Below are positions 42,528-51,937 of a stretch of 64,000 nucleotides of DNA, piece by piece (positions within the stretch are counted from its first letter, which is position 1; every line of letters starts with the position of its first letter). A model generated the notes under the pieces. The model did not search any database. It was not told where the DNA came from and saw only the letters and a program-made list of their open reading frames with translations. The translations under genes and the position numbers were made by a program. This DNA comes from JAZKHE01 sp040385525 (lineage in GTDB: Bacteria > Bacteroidota > Bacteroidia > UBA4408): positions 310,001 to 374,000 of the forward strand of contig JAZKHE010000002.1 in NCBI GenBank assembly GCA_040385525.1, read 5' to 3'.

Positions 42528-42935
42528 TTAATGGTGTCCGCCGTGTTCTGCAGAAGTTTCTTGTGGTGCTTTATTAATAAAGCTACGGTAAACTTTTGAG
42601 TAAACGCCTTCTACCAAACAAATCCATATTAAATACAATATAAATACAATGTAAGGTACAAGTATTGTAATTTTTAAACCTTTGTTTTCGTGACCTAAGT
42701 GCATAAACTCAGCCACAATGTAATAAGCTTTAAAAAGTGTTCCGCCAATAAAAATTACTTTTAATAATGCTGGCGAAAAGCTTGAGTTGTAAAAACCAAT
42801 AACTAATTCTACCAAAGTAATAACTAATAAAATCCAAAACACTTTCCAAAGTTGTTTTCTTTTTTGTTTTCCTTCAGTTTCGTTGTGTTGCGCTAAAAAC
42901 TCATATCCTGGGTCGTAATCGTGAAATCCGCTCAT
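42528..42935 (-). CDS. Cytochrome oxidase subunit IV family protein
   Basis: A 135-residue protein with three membrane helices in the middle and polar ends, His-rich at the C-terminus (EHGGHH). It matches the small prokaryotic subunit IV (CyoD/CtaF-like) in size, topology and position after the subunit III genes. Its probable role is to support assembly or stability of the oxidase. Confidence 0.82.
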   Translation of the reverse strand: MSGFHDYDPGYEFLAQHNETEGKQKRKQLWKVFWILLVITLVELVIGFYNSSFSPALLKVIFIGGTLFKAYYIVAEFMHLGHENKGLKITILVPYIVFILYLIWICLVEGVYSKVYRSFINKAPQETSAEHGGHH

Positions 42936-42954
42936 AGTTTTATTTTTTTAAAGA

Positions 42955-43683
42955 TTATAGTAAATAGAAGAATGTAAATACAAATACCCAAACTAAATCG
43001 ACAAAGTGCCAGTAAAGACCAACTTTTTCAACCATTTCGTAGTGTCCGCGTTTTTCGTATGTACCTTTTAAAACATTTATGTAAATAATTAAGTTAATGA
43101 TAACACCACTAAATACGTGGAAACCGTGGAAACCCGTTATTCCAAAAAAGAATTGCGCAAATAAAGGCGATTGACTGTATTCATTATTTGTCATTGTTGC
43201 TCCATATACTTTTTGCAGTACAATTTTTCCATCAACCATCACTTCACGTAAATGTCCTTCAGGCGTGCCAACAATAAAGTGAAACCACTCCCAAGCTTGA
43301 GAACCAACAAACATTGCTCCTCCAATAATTGTCATTAACATCCAAAAAGCAACTTGTTTTTGGTTTTTACGTTGTCCTGCTTCTACAGCTAACACCATAG
43401 TTACAGAACTCATAATTAATATAAACGTCATTAAACCTACATAGGCTAATGGAATGTGACCTTCGTAAAACGGAAAGTGAGTAAATACATTTTCAGCTTT
43501 AGGCCAAATGTCGTCAAATTTATGACGCATAAATCCGTAAGCAGTTAGTAATGATGAGAATGTTAAGGCATCCGAAATAAGGAAAAACCACATCATTAGT
43601 TTACCGTAAGTTGCACCAAATGGAGAAACGTTTCCTCCGTTCCAAAGCTCTTTTGTGCTTAATGTGTTTGAATGTGAAGACAT
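42955..43683 (-). CDS. Cytochrome c oxidase subunit III
   Basis: The protein has 242 residues and about six membrane helices. Typical subunit III segments include WFFLISDALTFSSLLTAYG, GSQAWEWFHF, ITGFHGFHVFSGV and HFVDLVWVFVFTFFYLL near the end. It is one of two subunit III-type proteins encoded side by side; subunits I and II are not in the window. Confidence 0.92.
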   Translation of the reverse strand: MSSHSNTLSTKELWNGGNVSPFGATYGKLMMWFFLISDALTFSSLLTAYGFMRHKFDDIWPKAENVFTHFPFYEGHIPLAYVGLMTFILIMSSVTMVLAVEAGQRKNQKQVAFWMLMTIIGGAMFVGSQAWEWFHFIVGTPEGHLREVMVDGKIVLQKVYGATMTNNEYSQSPLFAQFFFGITGFHGFHVFSGVIINLIIYINVLKGTYEKRGHYEMVEKVGLYWHFVDLVWVFVFTFFYLL

Positions 43684-43727
43684 AATTCTTAAGTTTTAAC
43701 GCGCTAAAATTAACAATTTTTTTATTT

Positions 43728-44306
43728 TTATCGTACAAGAAGTAAAAAAATAAATAAAAACACCCATAAAATATCCAAGAAGTGCCAAAAAATGGCTGCT
43801 AGCTGGAGTCCTAATATTTTTTCGGAAGTGTATTTATTTTTAAAAGATTTGTAAATAACCACAAAAAGAGTAAAAATACCTGCTATTAAATGAAATAAAT
43901 GCAAGCCTGTAATTGCATATAAAAAAGAACCAGCTGCATTGCTTTGCTTACCTGCAAAAAATATTTTTTGATTAACTAGTTCTGACCAACCTAAAAATTG
44001 AAACACAATAAATAATATTCCTAAAATTAAAGTTAAAAGCGCACCTAGTTTTACATTTTTAAAATCGTTTTTTTTAGCCGCCGAAACGCTCATGTTTATT
44101 GTAACGCTCGATATAATGATAGCTCCAGTGCTAAACCAAAACTGTTGAGGCAAATCAAATTTAATCCATCTGGTTTCGCTCATACTAACAATGTACGCAC
44201 TAATTAATGCTGCAAACAACATTACCATACTACCAATTGCTACGTACAATAATGGTTTTGATGCTTTCGCTTTTATTTCGTCTTGAATTGAAAAACTTTT
44301 TGCCAT
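43728..44306 (-). CDS. Second cytochrome c oxidase subunit III-like protein
   Basis: A shorter protein (192 residues, five membrane helices) with the same family marks: FWFSTGAIIISSVTINMSV, ITGLHLFHLIAGIF and FWHFLDILWVFLFIFLLL. Two unequal subunit III genes are the usual arrangement in Bacteroidota oxidase clusters. The Met at 44306 is chosen because the earlier one would overlap the heme O synthase gene without need. Confidence 0.88.
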   Translation of the reverse strand: MAKSFSIQDEIKAKASKPLLYVAIGSMVMLFAALISAYIVSMSETRWIKFDLPQQFWFSTGAIIISSVTINMSVSAAKKNDFKNVKLGALLTLILGILFIVFQFLGWSELVNQKIFFAGKQSNAAGSFLYAITGLHLFHLIAGIFTLFVVIYKSFKNKYTSEKILGLQLAAIFWHFLDILWVFLFIFLLLVR

Positions 44307-44307
44307 A

Positions 44308-45207
44308 TTAAACCTTGTCAATAATAAGTGATAACTGCACTACTGGCAAATAAATAAATGAGCCAAACATTAATTCGGATGCGGCTTTTAATGAAAGTGT
44401 GCGGTATAATTTTAATGCTTGAATAAAAAACAAAACACTGCAAATTCCTATGATAACTGCAGATATCGGTCCTGCTAAATTAAAAGCATAAGGTGTTAAA
44501 CTTACTGGCAATATCATTAACGTATAAATCAAAATTTGAAAAGCACTTGCTTTATCTCTTTGGTTTGAAGGCAACATCAGTAATCCTGCTTTTTTATAGT
44601 CGTCATCTAAACGCCACGCAATAGCCCAAAAATGAGGAAATTGCCACATAAATTGTAAAGCAAAAACTATTATTGCACCAATATCAAAAGCATCGGTAGC
44701 GGCTACCCAGCCTAACATTGGTGGTATTGCTCCCGGAAAAGCTCCAACAAAAACTGCAAATGGTGTGCGTGTTTTTAATGGCGTGTAGGCTGCAACATAC
44801 AATACTAAAGCTAGTGTGCCTAAAAGTCCTGATTTTAAATTGATAAAATAAGTAAGAATAAAAATTCCTGCTAAAGCCAATATTGACGAAAAAATAAATG
44901 CTTCGTTAATAGTTAATCTGCCGCTTGGTAAAGGCCTATTGCAAGTTCTATTCATTAACTTATCAATATCCTTTTCAATAATCATGTTAAAGCCGTTTGA
45001 GGCTCCAGTAATTAAATAACCGCCCAAAACCAGCCAGGCAATGCTTTCTGCGTTAATTTGTTTTGCTGCCATTAAGTAGCATAACACAGCCGAAAGAACT
45101 ACAAAAATATTTAAACGAGGCTTTGTTAACGCAACAAAATCAACCAATTTAGACTTGGTTTGCATCTTTGCGTTTTCAGAATTTATTGTTGCGTCTTTTT
45201 CTTCCAT
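44308..45207 (-). CDS. ctaB: Heme O synthase (protoheme IX farnesyltransferase)
   Basis: Attaches a farnesyl chain to heme b to make heme O for the oxidase. The 299-residue, roughly nine-helix UbiA-type membrane protein has the aspartate motif NGFNMIIEKDIDKLMNRTC with RPLPSGR, and the second Asp region DDDYKKAGLLMLP. It is the first gene of the oxidase cluster. The next gene begins right after its stop, so the set is one operon. Confidence 0.95.
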   Translation of the reverse strand: MEEKDATINSENAKMQTKSKLVDFVALTKPRLNIFVVLSAVLCYLMAAKQINAESIAWLVLGGYLITGASNGFNMIIEKDIDKLMNRTCNRPLPSGRLTINEAFIFSSILALAGIFILTYFINLKSGLLGTLALVLYVAAYTPLKTRTPFAVFVGAFPGAIPPMLGWVAATDAFDIGAIIVFALQFMWQFPHFWAIAWRLDDDYKKAGLLMLPSNQRDKASAFQILIYTLMILPVSLTPYAFNLAGPISAVIIGICSVLFFIQALKLYRTLSLKAASELMFGSFIYLPVVQLSLIIDKV

Positions 45208-45336
45208 TACCCAATAGGGTTATTTTAAGTGTGCAAGTTTACCAATTATTTGCCAATACATCAACACAAAATGCTTGTATTTAACAAATTTAGACTGAAG
45301 TTAGTCTGCTTGCTTTAAGCATTGTTTATTAAAAGA

Positions 45337-46899
45337 CTAATAATCTCGGTATAGATTGAAAAGAGCCGTTTTAAGACCAAAAATTAACCATGTTTCTTTT
45401 GTAGAAGCAATGTTATTACTTTGACTTCTAAATTGAACTCCTGCAAATACGCGCAATAAATACGCACTGTTTATTTGGTAATTTAATTTAAACTCGGTAA
45501 AAAGTAATTTGGTGTTGAGCCCTTGTCCTACAAAATTTCCATTATCGGCAGGTCTAAATACATACGATTTATAAACGTTTTGTCCGTAATTAACTGAACC
45601 AGTATCTAAACCAATGCTACTTGTAACAATTTTTAGTTCTGGAATCCAATTTTTGTATTGGTACGAACCTAAAGCAACTACTTCTTTAAAGTTAGCACCG
45701 TATGGATGCGCTAATGGCTGGCCAAAGTGTGCGTAATTTTGTAAAGGCAAACCATGCGAGTAAGTATATGGTCGTGCATAATTGTATTCAATTTGTCCGT
45801 ATAAGTTTTTAATCCACAAGGCATCAAACCATTTTGCACCTAATTGAAAGGATTGTTTGTTTGCCCACCAACCTTCTTTTGCGCGAATATATTTTAAATA
45901 AAATTCATCAATAGCTATTTGACCATACAGCCAGATTTTTTTTGATAATTTAAAACGAGAACTTGCTCCAAGTATTGCATTATCTGGCGAACCTACTGAG
46001 TATTCAATTGGTCGGAAAAAAATAACAGGATTTAAGTAATTTACATCAAAACCATTTCCACCTAACGTATCGCGGCTATCCCATACAATGGTTTCAAAAA
46101 TACTAAAGTTAAATCGCTTGGTAACATTCCAACTCAGGTAATGTATGGAGCTGTATTTTTTTTGATAACCAGAATTAATTTTTGTGCTTAAACCTATATC
46201 ATCCATTTTTGTGTATAGGTTAATGTATTTAAACTTCCAGATGTTGGTGGTTATTTTAAAATAGGGATAATTGTATGCGTTATCGCTTAGCAACATAGAT
46301 CTGTATCCGTCGCCAAAAAAGTTTTTTCCGTTACCTAATTGAAAGTTAAAATATTTTGTTGGCGTGTATGAAACGTAACCCGATAAATTTGAACTTGCAT
46401 AATTGTTTTTACCAAATTTTGTAGCATAACCAATGCTAGGAACAGCTTTTGAAAGTGTAATAATGCTATCTAAATAATTGGGTGCGATGAGATTTCCGCC
46501 AAAAGCAGTAAAGTTTGCAGCTATTTTTTTACCAATAGTAACATCGGCATAAATACCTGCAAATGCAGAAGAACTAGATGTTTTGGCAGAAAGAAAATCG
46601 AAATGCAAAACAGGGTTTATGTTTAAAGCAAAATTACCTGAACTTAAGTGAATAAAATTTTTTGAGCTAATCCACTTTTTAGAAGATTGTAGCGTGTCGC
46701 TTAAACTTATTGAATCTGCAGTGAATTGTAAATCTTGTGCAACAAAGGGCTTAACGTTTGAATGAAAATTTGTAAAATTTTTAGAAGAAGAGAATTCTGT
46801 TTTTAAATTAAATTCGTTGCTTAAAGGTAAATTAAGTGTTTGCGCATTGAGTTGTATGAATGCAAAAAAACAAAGTAAAGAGAATATTAATTTATTCAT
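45337..46899 (-). CDS. RemB/Wzi-like outer-membrane barrel (paralog 1)
   Basis: The 520-residue protein has a signal peptide (ending LNAQ) and a barrel-like body. The motif GNGKNFFGDGYRSMLLSDN and the FLRP-like FFRPIEYSVG and YARPYTYSHGLP segments are those of the capsule-assembly Wzi family and the gliding protein RemB of Flavobacterium. It is paralogous to the protein at 48025-49644. Wzi proteins hold capsule polymers at the surface; RemB is needed for full gliding spread. Which applies cannot be told. The start overlaps the transferase gene by eight bases. Confidence 0.8.
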   Translation of the reverse strand: MNKLIFSLLCFFAFIQLNAQTLNLPLSNEFNLKTEFSSSKNFTNFHSNVKPFVAQDLQFTADSISLSDTLQSSKKWISSKNFIHLSSGNFALNINPVLHFDFLSAKTSSSSAFAGIYADVTIGKKIAANFTAFGGNLIAPNYLDSIITLSKAVPSIGYATKFGKNNYASSNLSGYVSYTPTKYFNFQLGNGKNFFGDGYRSMLLSDNAYNYPYFKITTNIWKFKYINLYTKMDDIGLSTKINSGYQKKYSSIHYLSWNVTKRFNFSIFETIVWDSRDTLGGNGFDVNYLNPVIFFRPIEYSVGSPDNAILGASSRFKLSKKIWLYGQIAIDEFYLKYIRAKEGWWANKQSFQLGAKWFDALWIKNLYGQIEYNYARPYTYSHGLPLQNYAHFGQPLAHPYGANFKEVVALGSYQYKNWIPELKIVTSSIGLDTGSVNYGQNVYKSYVFRPADNGNFVGQGLNTKLLFTEFKLNYQINSAYLLRVFAGVQFRSQSNNIASTKETWLIFGLKTALFNLYRDY

Positions 46900-47968
46900 C
46901 TTCATTTTCAACATCGTCTTTTTTTACTCGCTTCGAAGTGATTTTTACCAAGTAGGGTATTTGAAAAATAATTGAAGCAGATAAAATTACTAGTAAAAGT
47001 AAGATACTTGCATCAATAAATTGAAGTAAAACAGTTAAGCTAATAATCAAAACAGATGCGCCATAAAGCAATAAACAAGTGGTTTTGTGGCTTAATCCCA
47101 ACTCTAACATTTTGTGGTGAACATGGTTTTTGTCTGCTGAAAAAGGATGGTTTCCTCTTACAATTCTGTAGATAAAAATGCGCATAGTATCAAACAATGG
47201 AAATATTAAAACTGCTATTGCAAAAACAGGTTTAGAAATATTTTTGAGTGGCTCAACCAATAATGCATTGTCAAATTCAATAAGTTTAATGGCTAAAATA
47301 GCTGTAATTATGCCAATTGTGAGTGAGCCCGAATCGCCCATGAATATTCGAGCGGGAGAAAAGTTAAAAAACAAAAATCCTAAAAGTGCACCCGACAAAG
47401 CAAAAGCTAAACTCGCCGAAACATAATCGCCTTGTATGGTAAACCAACCTGCAAATGCTAATGAAGTAATTAAGCCGATGCCGCTGGCAAGGCCATCAAT
47501 ACCATCAATTAAATTAAAGGCATTAATTATTACAATAATTGTAAAAGTAGAAAGGAAAATACTAGCCCAAAGTGGAATTTCGAAAATATTAAAAATGCCA
47601 TGTAAACTTTTAATTCTAATGTCTGCCATAAGTACAATACACAAAGCAATCAATACGTTTGCCATTAGTTTTTTTATTGGCGCAGTTCCAATAATATCGT
47701 CTTTAATGCCAACAAAAAAAAGTGTGAGTGTTGCAACAATTATATAATTAAATTCTTGCATTTCTTTACTTGGGTACCAAAGTGCATAAGCAAAAATAGT
47801 TGCACCAAAAATTATTATACCGCCAATTGTTGGGATTTTACGTTTGTGTAATTTCCTTTCGCTGGGCTCATCGTGCAGGTTTTTTAGTTTAGCAACCAAT
47901 ATAAGCGAAGGTGTAAAAAACACCGTAACCATAAATGAAGTTAAAAATGCAAATATTAATGATTCCAC
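46892..47968 (-). CDS. WecA-like undecaprenyl-phosphate sugar-1-phosphate transferase
   Basis: Starts a surface glycan by joining a UDP-sugar phosphate (often GlcNAc-1-P) to the lipid carrier. The 358-residue protein has about ten membrane helices and the family motifs: RKIPTIGGIIIF after helix 1, the Asp-rich NLIDGIDGLASG near 155, FMGDSGSLTIG near 215, and the His motif HPFSADKNHVHHKML near 280. It belongs to the WecA/TagO side of the MraY family, as MraY itself would sit in a cell-wall cluster. It lies between the two RemB/Wzi paralogs. Confidence 0.92.
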   Translation of the reverse strand: MESLIFAFLTSFMVTVFFTPSLILVAKLKNLHDEPSERKLHKRKIPTIGGIIIFGATIFAYALWYPSKEMQEFNYIIVATLTLFFVGIKDDIIGTAPIKKLMANVLIALCIVLMADIRIKSLHGIFNIFEIPLWASIFLSTFTIIVIINAFNLIDGIDGLASGIGLITSLAFAGWFTIQGDYVSASLAFALSGALLGFLFFNFSPARIFMGDSGSLTIGIITAILAIKLIEFDNALLVEPLKNISKPVFAIAVLIFPLFDTMRIFIYRIVRGNHPFSADKNHVHHKMLELGLSHKTTCLLLYGASVLIISLTVLLQFIDASILLLLVILSASIIFQIPYLVKITSKRVKKDDVENEDE

Positions 47969-48024
47969 TTTTGTGCTTTGTTATTTACTATCTGTAGGCA
48001 AAAATACATAATTAATCGGATAAC

Positions 48025-49644
48025 TTAAAAATCAAAGTAAGTATTTGTTAAGCTAGTTCGTATTCCTAAATATACGTATTGTGTTGGCAAATTAGAAAAA
48101 CTATTTTTAAAGTCTCTAAAAGTAAAGCCTGCAAACACATTTAAATTAGTGCTTGGGTTTAGTAAAAACGATAGTCGCGCTTCTTTGTAAACAATATTAG
48201 TTTTAACTCCTTGTAATGTTTGGTAGCTTAACGCAACGTTATTGCTGGCGTTGTTGTTTGTTGTAAGCAATTCTTTACCGCTATTATTAGTTGCCGAAGA
48301 ATCTATACCTGTTTGAATTGAATTTAGTTTTAAATAAAAATAAATTCGCTTCCAATTATAATTGGCTATTACAACTGTTTCTTTATAGTTTGCGCCTAAA
48401 GGGCTAGCTAATGGCTGATTGTAGTGTGTATAGCTTTGGTCAGGTTTTTTATGGCTGTATGTGTATGGGCGCGAAACGTTATATTCTGTTTGTAAATTAA
48501 AGTTTTTAAACCCAAGTGGTTCCATAAATTTTAAACCAATTTGCCAAGCATTTTTATTTTTAATTGAATTTTTAAAAGGGTCAAAATCATCAAGCGCTAG
48601 TTGAGCATAAGTAAGAATACTTTTGTGTAATTTAACAGTAGCATTTAAACCCATTACAACATTGTTTTTCGACTGCCACCCGTTTGCTATAGCGTTTACG
48701 CCAATTATAGGATTTAGACTATTAAAATTAAATCGAGGAAATTGTGCTGTGCGTGTTTGCCAAATAATTCCTTGAAAAAGCATTAGCTCAACATTACGAT
48801 GAGGTTTGTATCCTAAAAATTGAAAGCTGGCTGTTTTTTTTCTGAAAATTCCTTCGTTTAAAGATGTTAAGCGAATTCTTCCGTTTTGTACCACTTGAAA
48901 CGAAGCAAACATACTGCTGTAATAAAACTTTTTACCTTGATAAGTAAGTTTTAAATAGGGATAATTAAAAGCGTTGTCTGATAATAAAACAGAGCGGTAA
49001 CCATTGCCAACAAAATGTTTTCCGTGACCAGCTTGCACAAATAATTTATTTTTTACAGCATAAGTAAAATGGCCAGAACTCATGGCGTAATCAAAACCAT
49101 TTGTTTTAAAAGTTTTTACTCTTCCAGAACCTGGAGAAACTTCGTATTTAGTAATAAAAGAAGAAACGTAGCCTGGAAAAAAAGCTTGATTTTCGTAAAA
49201 AGATGTTTCGAATGAAAAATTATTGTTAATGTTTCCTTTTACCAATAAACCTCTCGTGTTTCGGTATAAATTAGAATCTGGTAAAATATTATCTCTGCCA
49301 TTTTCCATGTGTGCTACAGGGTCAATAGTAAGTTTTAAATCGCCAGTATCAATTAAAATAAAGTTTTCTTGTAAAAGTTTTCTGCCTACCCAGTTTCTTT
49401 TTTTCTCTTTATAGCTAACAGAATTATGTTTTAGTAAAAGAGAATCGTAAGCAATTGTTGATGCCACAAAAGGTTTTATGCTTGTAAACGGAATTTCTTT
49501 AGCTTGAAAAATATCTTTCTCAATCCAATTATTGAATTCTAAATTTAACGGAAGAGTTTGTTGTTGAGCAAATGCAAATTGTATTTGAAAAATAAATACA
49601 AATCCAAAAGCAATTAAAATATTATAGAATACCTTTTTCAACAA
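48025..49644 (-). CDS. RemB/Wzi-like outer-membrane barrel (paralog 2)
   Basis: A 539-residue protein with a signal peptide (ending FAFAQQ) that has the same layout as the protein at 45337-46899. The central motifs are alike: GHGKHFVGNGYRSVLLSDN, NYPYLKLT, SRPYTYSHKKP and HYNQPLASPLGANYKETVV. Its first 23 bases overlap the end of the GDP-fucose synthase gene, which ties it to the sugar pathway upstream. It is likely to be in the same operon and to act on the same surface glycan. Confidence 0.8.
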   Translation of the reverse strand: MLKKVFYNILIAFGFVFIFQIQFAFAQQQTLPLNLEFNNWIEKDIFQAKEIPFTSIKPFVASTIAYDSLLLKHNSVSYKEKKRNWVGRKLLQENFILIDTGDLKLTIDPVAHMENGRDNILPDSNLYRNTRGLLVKGNINNNFSFETSFYENQAFFPGYVSSFITKYEVSPGSGRVKTFKTNGFDYAMSSGHFTYAVKNKLFVQAGHGKHFVGNGYRSVLLSDNAFNYPYLKLTYQGKKFYYSSMFASFQVVQNGRIRLTSLNEGIFRKKTASFQFLGYKPHRNVELMLFQGIIWQTRTAQFPRFNFNSLNPIIGVNAIANGWQSKNNVVMGLNATVKLHKSILTYAQLALDDFDPFKNSIKNKNAWQIGLKFMEPLGFKNFNLQTEYNVSRPYTYSHKKPDQSYTHYNQPLASPLGANYKETVVIANYNWKRIYFYLKLNSIQTGIDSSATNNSGKELLTTNNNASNNVALSYQTLQGVKTNIVYKEARLSFLLNPSTNLNVFAGFTFRDFKNSFSNLPTQYVYLGIRTSLTNTYFDF

Positions 49645-50554
49645 CTTCTTTGTAAACAGATTTAATTCCTTCTTCTAATGTAATTTTATATTTCCAACCA
49701 AAATTTGCCAACTTACTTACATCCATCAATTTACGGGGAGTTCCGTCGGGTTTAGATGAATCAAAAACAATTTCGCCAGTGTAGCCAACTGTTTTTTTAA
49801 CCAAAAGCGCTAAGTCGTTAATGCTAATATCTGTTCCGCTTCCAATGTTTACAAATTGTTTTTCGTTGTAGTTTAAAAGCAAATAAAAGCAAGCATCAGC
49901 CAAATCGTTAGCGTGTAAAAATTCGCGTAATGGTTTTCCACTTCCCCAAACTTCAACCTGCGGAGCGTTAGCTAATTTAGCTTCGTGAAACTTGCGAATT
50001 AATGCAGGCAAAACGTGCGATTTATTTCTGTCGTAATTATCGTTAGGGCCGTACAAGTTTGTTGGCATAGCCGAAATATAATTGCAACCATATTGATCGC
50101 GATAAGCTTCTACCATCTTAATGCCTGCAATTTTTGCAATAGCATAAGGTTCGTTAGTATATTCTAATTCGCTGGTTAAAAGATATTCTTCTTTAAGTGG
50201 TTGAGGTGCTAGTTTTGGGTAAATGCACGATGAACCTAAAAACAATAATTTTTTTACTCCATGCACATACGATTGATGAATTACATTATTTTGAATCATC
50301 AAGTTTTCGTAAATAAATTCGGCACGGTAAGTATTGTTGGCTAAAATGCCACCTACTTTAGCGGCAGCTAACACAACATATTCTGGTTTTTCTTTTGCAA
50401 AAAATTCTTCAACTGCTTTTTGATTTTTTAAATCGAGTTCGCTAGAGCGCTTACCAATAATGTTGGTGTAACCTTCTGCTTGCAGTTTTCTATAAATGGC
50501 AGAGCCAACCATTCCGTTGTGCCCCGCTATGTATATTTTCGAGTTTTTTTCCAT
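49622..50554 (-). CDS. fcl: GDP-L-fucose synthase
   Basis: Turns GDP-4-keto-6-deoxymannose into GDP-L-fucose with NADPH. The 310-residue epimerase-fold protein has the glycine motif GHNGMVG at residues 9-15, the SSCIYP strand and the Y-A-I-A-K catalytic pair, as well as PTNLYGPNDNYD of the family. It follows gmd by nine bases and overlaps the RemB/Wzi gene after it. Confidence 0.94.
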   Translation of the reverse strand: MEKNSKIYIAGHNGMVGSAIYRKLQAEGYTNIIGKRSSELDLKNQKAVEEFFAKEKPEYVVLAAAKVGGILANNTYRAEFIYENLMIQNNVIHQSYVHGVKKLLFLGSSCIYPKLAPQPLKEEYLLTSELEYTNEPYAIAKIAGIKMVEAYRDQYGCNYISAMPTNLYGPNDNYDRNKSHVLPALIRKFHEAKLANAPQVEVWGSGKPLREFLHANDLADACFYLLLNYNEKQFVNIGSGTDISINDLALLVKKTVGYTGEIVFDSSKPDGTPRKLMDVSKLANFGWKYKITLEEGIKSVYKEVVEKGIL

Positions 50555-50563
50555 TAAAAAAGC

Positions 50564-51658
50564 TTACTCGTTAAAGTTTAAAACTGAGTGCCCGCCTTCT
50601 AATAAATATTTATCTCTTTTAAATAAAATAACATCAGACGCTACCATTTCTTTAGCTAATTGCTCAACTGTGCATTTTGGTTCCCAACCTAATTTAGCCT
50701 TTGCTTTTGAGTAGTCGCCAATTAATAATTCAACTTCTGCAGGTCTAAAATAACGTGGATCTATTTCTACTAAAGTTTTACCTGTTTTTTTGCAAATTCC
50801 TTTTTCATCAACTCCAGTTCCTTTCCATTCTAATTTAATATCAACTTCGCTAAAAGCCATATCGATAAAAGTACGAACAGTAATTTTTTTGTTGGTCGCT
50901 AACACAAAATCATCAGCTTCGGAGTGTTGCAACATTCTCCACATGCCTTCTACATAATCTTTTGCATGACCCCAATCACGTTCTGAGTCTATGTTACCAA
51001 TGTATAATTTATCTTGTAAACCTAAACTGATTTTTGCAGCAGCTCTAGTAATTTTACGCGTAACAAATGTTTCTCCTCTTACCGGACTTTCGTGATTAAA
51101 CAAAATACCATTGCAAGCAAACATTCCGTAGGCTTCACGATAGTTTTTTACAATCCAAAAAGCATATAGTTTTGCAACACCATATGGGCTACGTGGGTAA
51201 AACGGAGTTGTTTCTTTTTGAGGAACTTCTTGTACCAAGCCATACAACTCAGATGTAGAAGCTTGGTAAAATTTAGTTTTTTTCTCTAAACCTAAAATTC
51301 TGATTGCTTCTAACAAACGCAATGTTCCTAAAGCATCAGAGTTTGCTGTATATTCTGGCGTTTCGAAAGAAACTTTTACATGCGATTGTGCCGCTAAATT
51401 GTATATTTCATCAGGCTGAACTTCTTGCACAATTCTAATTAAATTGGTAGAATCGGTTAAATCGCCATAATGCAAAAACAAATTTACTTTTTGTTCGTGC
51501 TGATCTTTGTATAAATGATCGATTCTATCTGTATTGAATTGAGAGCTTCTTCGCTTAATTCCGTGTACAATATATCCTTTATTTAATAAAAGCTCAGCTA
51601 AGTATGAGCCATCTTGTCCGGTAATGCCCGTAATAAGAGCAATTTTTTGTTTTTGCAT
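50564..51658 (-). CDS. gmd: GDP-mannose 4,6-dehydratase
   Basis: First step from GDP-mannose to GDP-fucose. The protein has 364 residues with GITGQDGSYLAE (residues 9-20), the QASTSELYG catalytic strand and SPYGVAKLYA with the YxxxK pair, as well as NHESPVRGETFVTRK, all typical of Gmd. It is followed by fcl. The repeat block at 51713-51920 lies right ahead of it. Confidence 0.96.
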   Translation of the reverse strand: MQKQKIALITGITGQDGSYLAELLLNKGYIVHGIKRRSSQFNTDRIDHLYKDQHEQKVNLFLHYGDLTDSTNLIRIVQEVQPDEIYNLAAQSHVKVSFETPEYTANSDALGTLRLLEAIRILGLEKKTKFYQASTSELYGLVQEVPQKETTPFYPRSPYGVAKLYAFWIVKNYREAYGMFACNGILFNHESPVRGETFVTRKITRAAAKISLGLQDKLYIGNIDSERDWGHAKDYVEGMWRMLQHSEADDFVLATNKKITVRTFIDMAFSEVDIKLEWKGTGVDEKGICKKTGKTLVEIDPRYFRPAEVELLIGDYSKAKAKLGWEPKCTVEQLAKEMVASDVILFKRDKYLLEGGHSVLNFNE

Positions 51659-51712
51659 GTTTAAATAATGAGTTACAAATATAGCTTTTTTGCTTTATTA
51701 TACAAAAAGGAG

Positions 51713-51920
51713 GTTATCTCACGGATAACACTAATTTTCACAGATTGGTTTTTCTGTGTATTTCTGCGTAATCTGTGAGCAATTTATCTCTCACGGATAA
51801 CACGGATTTTCACAGATTTTTTTGTTTGCGGAATGTGTTAGCGACTTATTCTCTCACTGATAACACGGATTTACTCAGATGAGTTTCTGTGTCTATCTGA
51901 GTTATCTGTGAGCAATTTTA
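51713..51920. repeat. Three tandem hairpin units of a CTCAC-GATAACAC repeat
   Basis: Three related blocks start near 51713, 51785 and 51850. Each begins with CTCAC(G/T)GATAACAC and two contain an inverted end, ATCTGTGAG, that pairs with the beginning. The third forms the best hairpin: CTCACTGATAAC against GTTATCTGTGAG, with an inner ACTCAGAT / ATCTGAGT stem. No coding sequence is visible. The block fills most of the space between gmd and the LuxE-like gene. Related hairpin repeats are frequent between genes in this phylum. Confidence 0.7.
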
Positions 51921-51937
51921 CAGATGAACTTCTTGAA

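Noticed and set aside
51713..51920. Possible CRISPR array or attachment site
   Set aside because: Units are diverged hairpins with no constant spacer length. They look like palindromic intergenic repeats.
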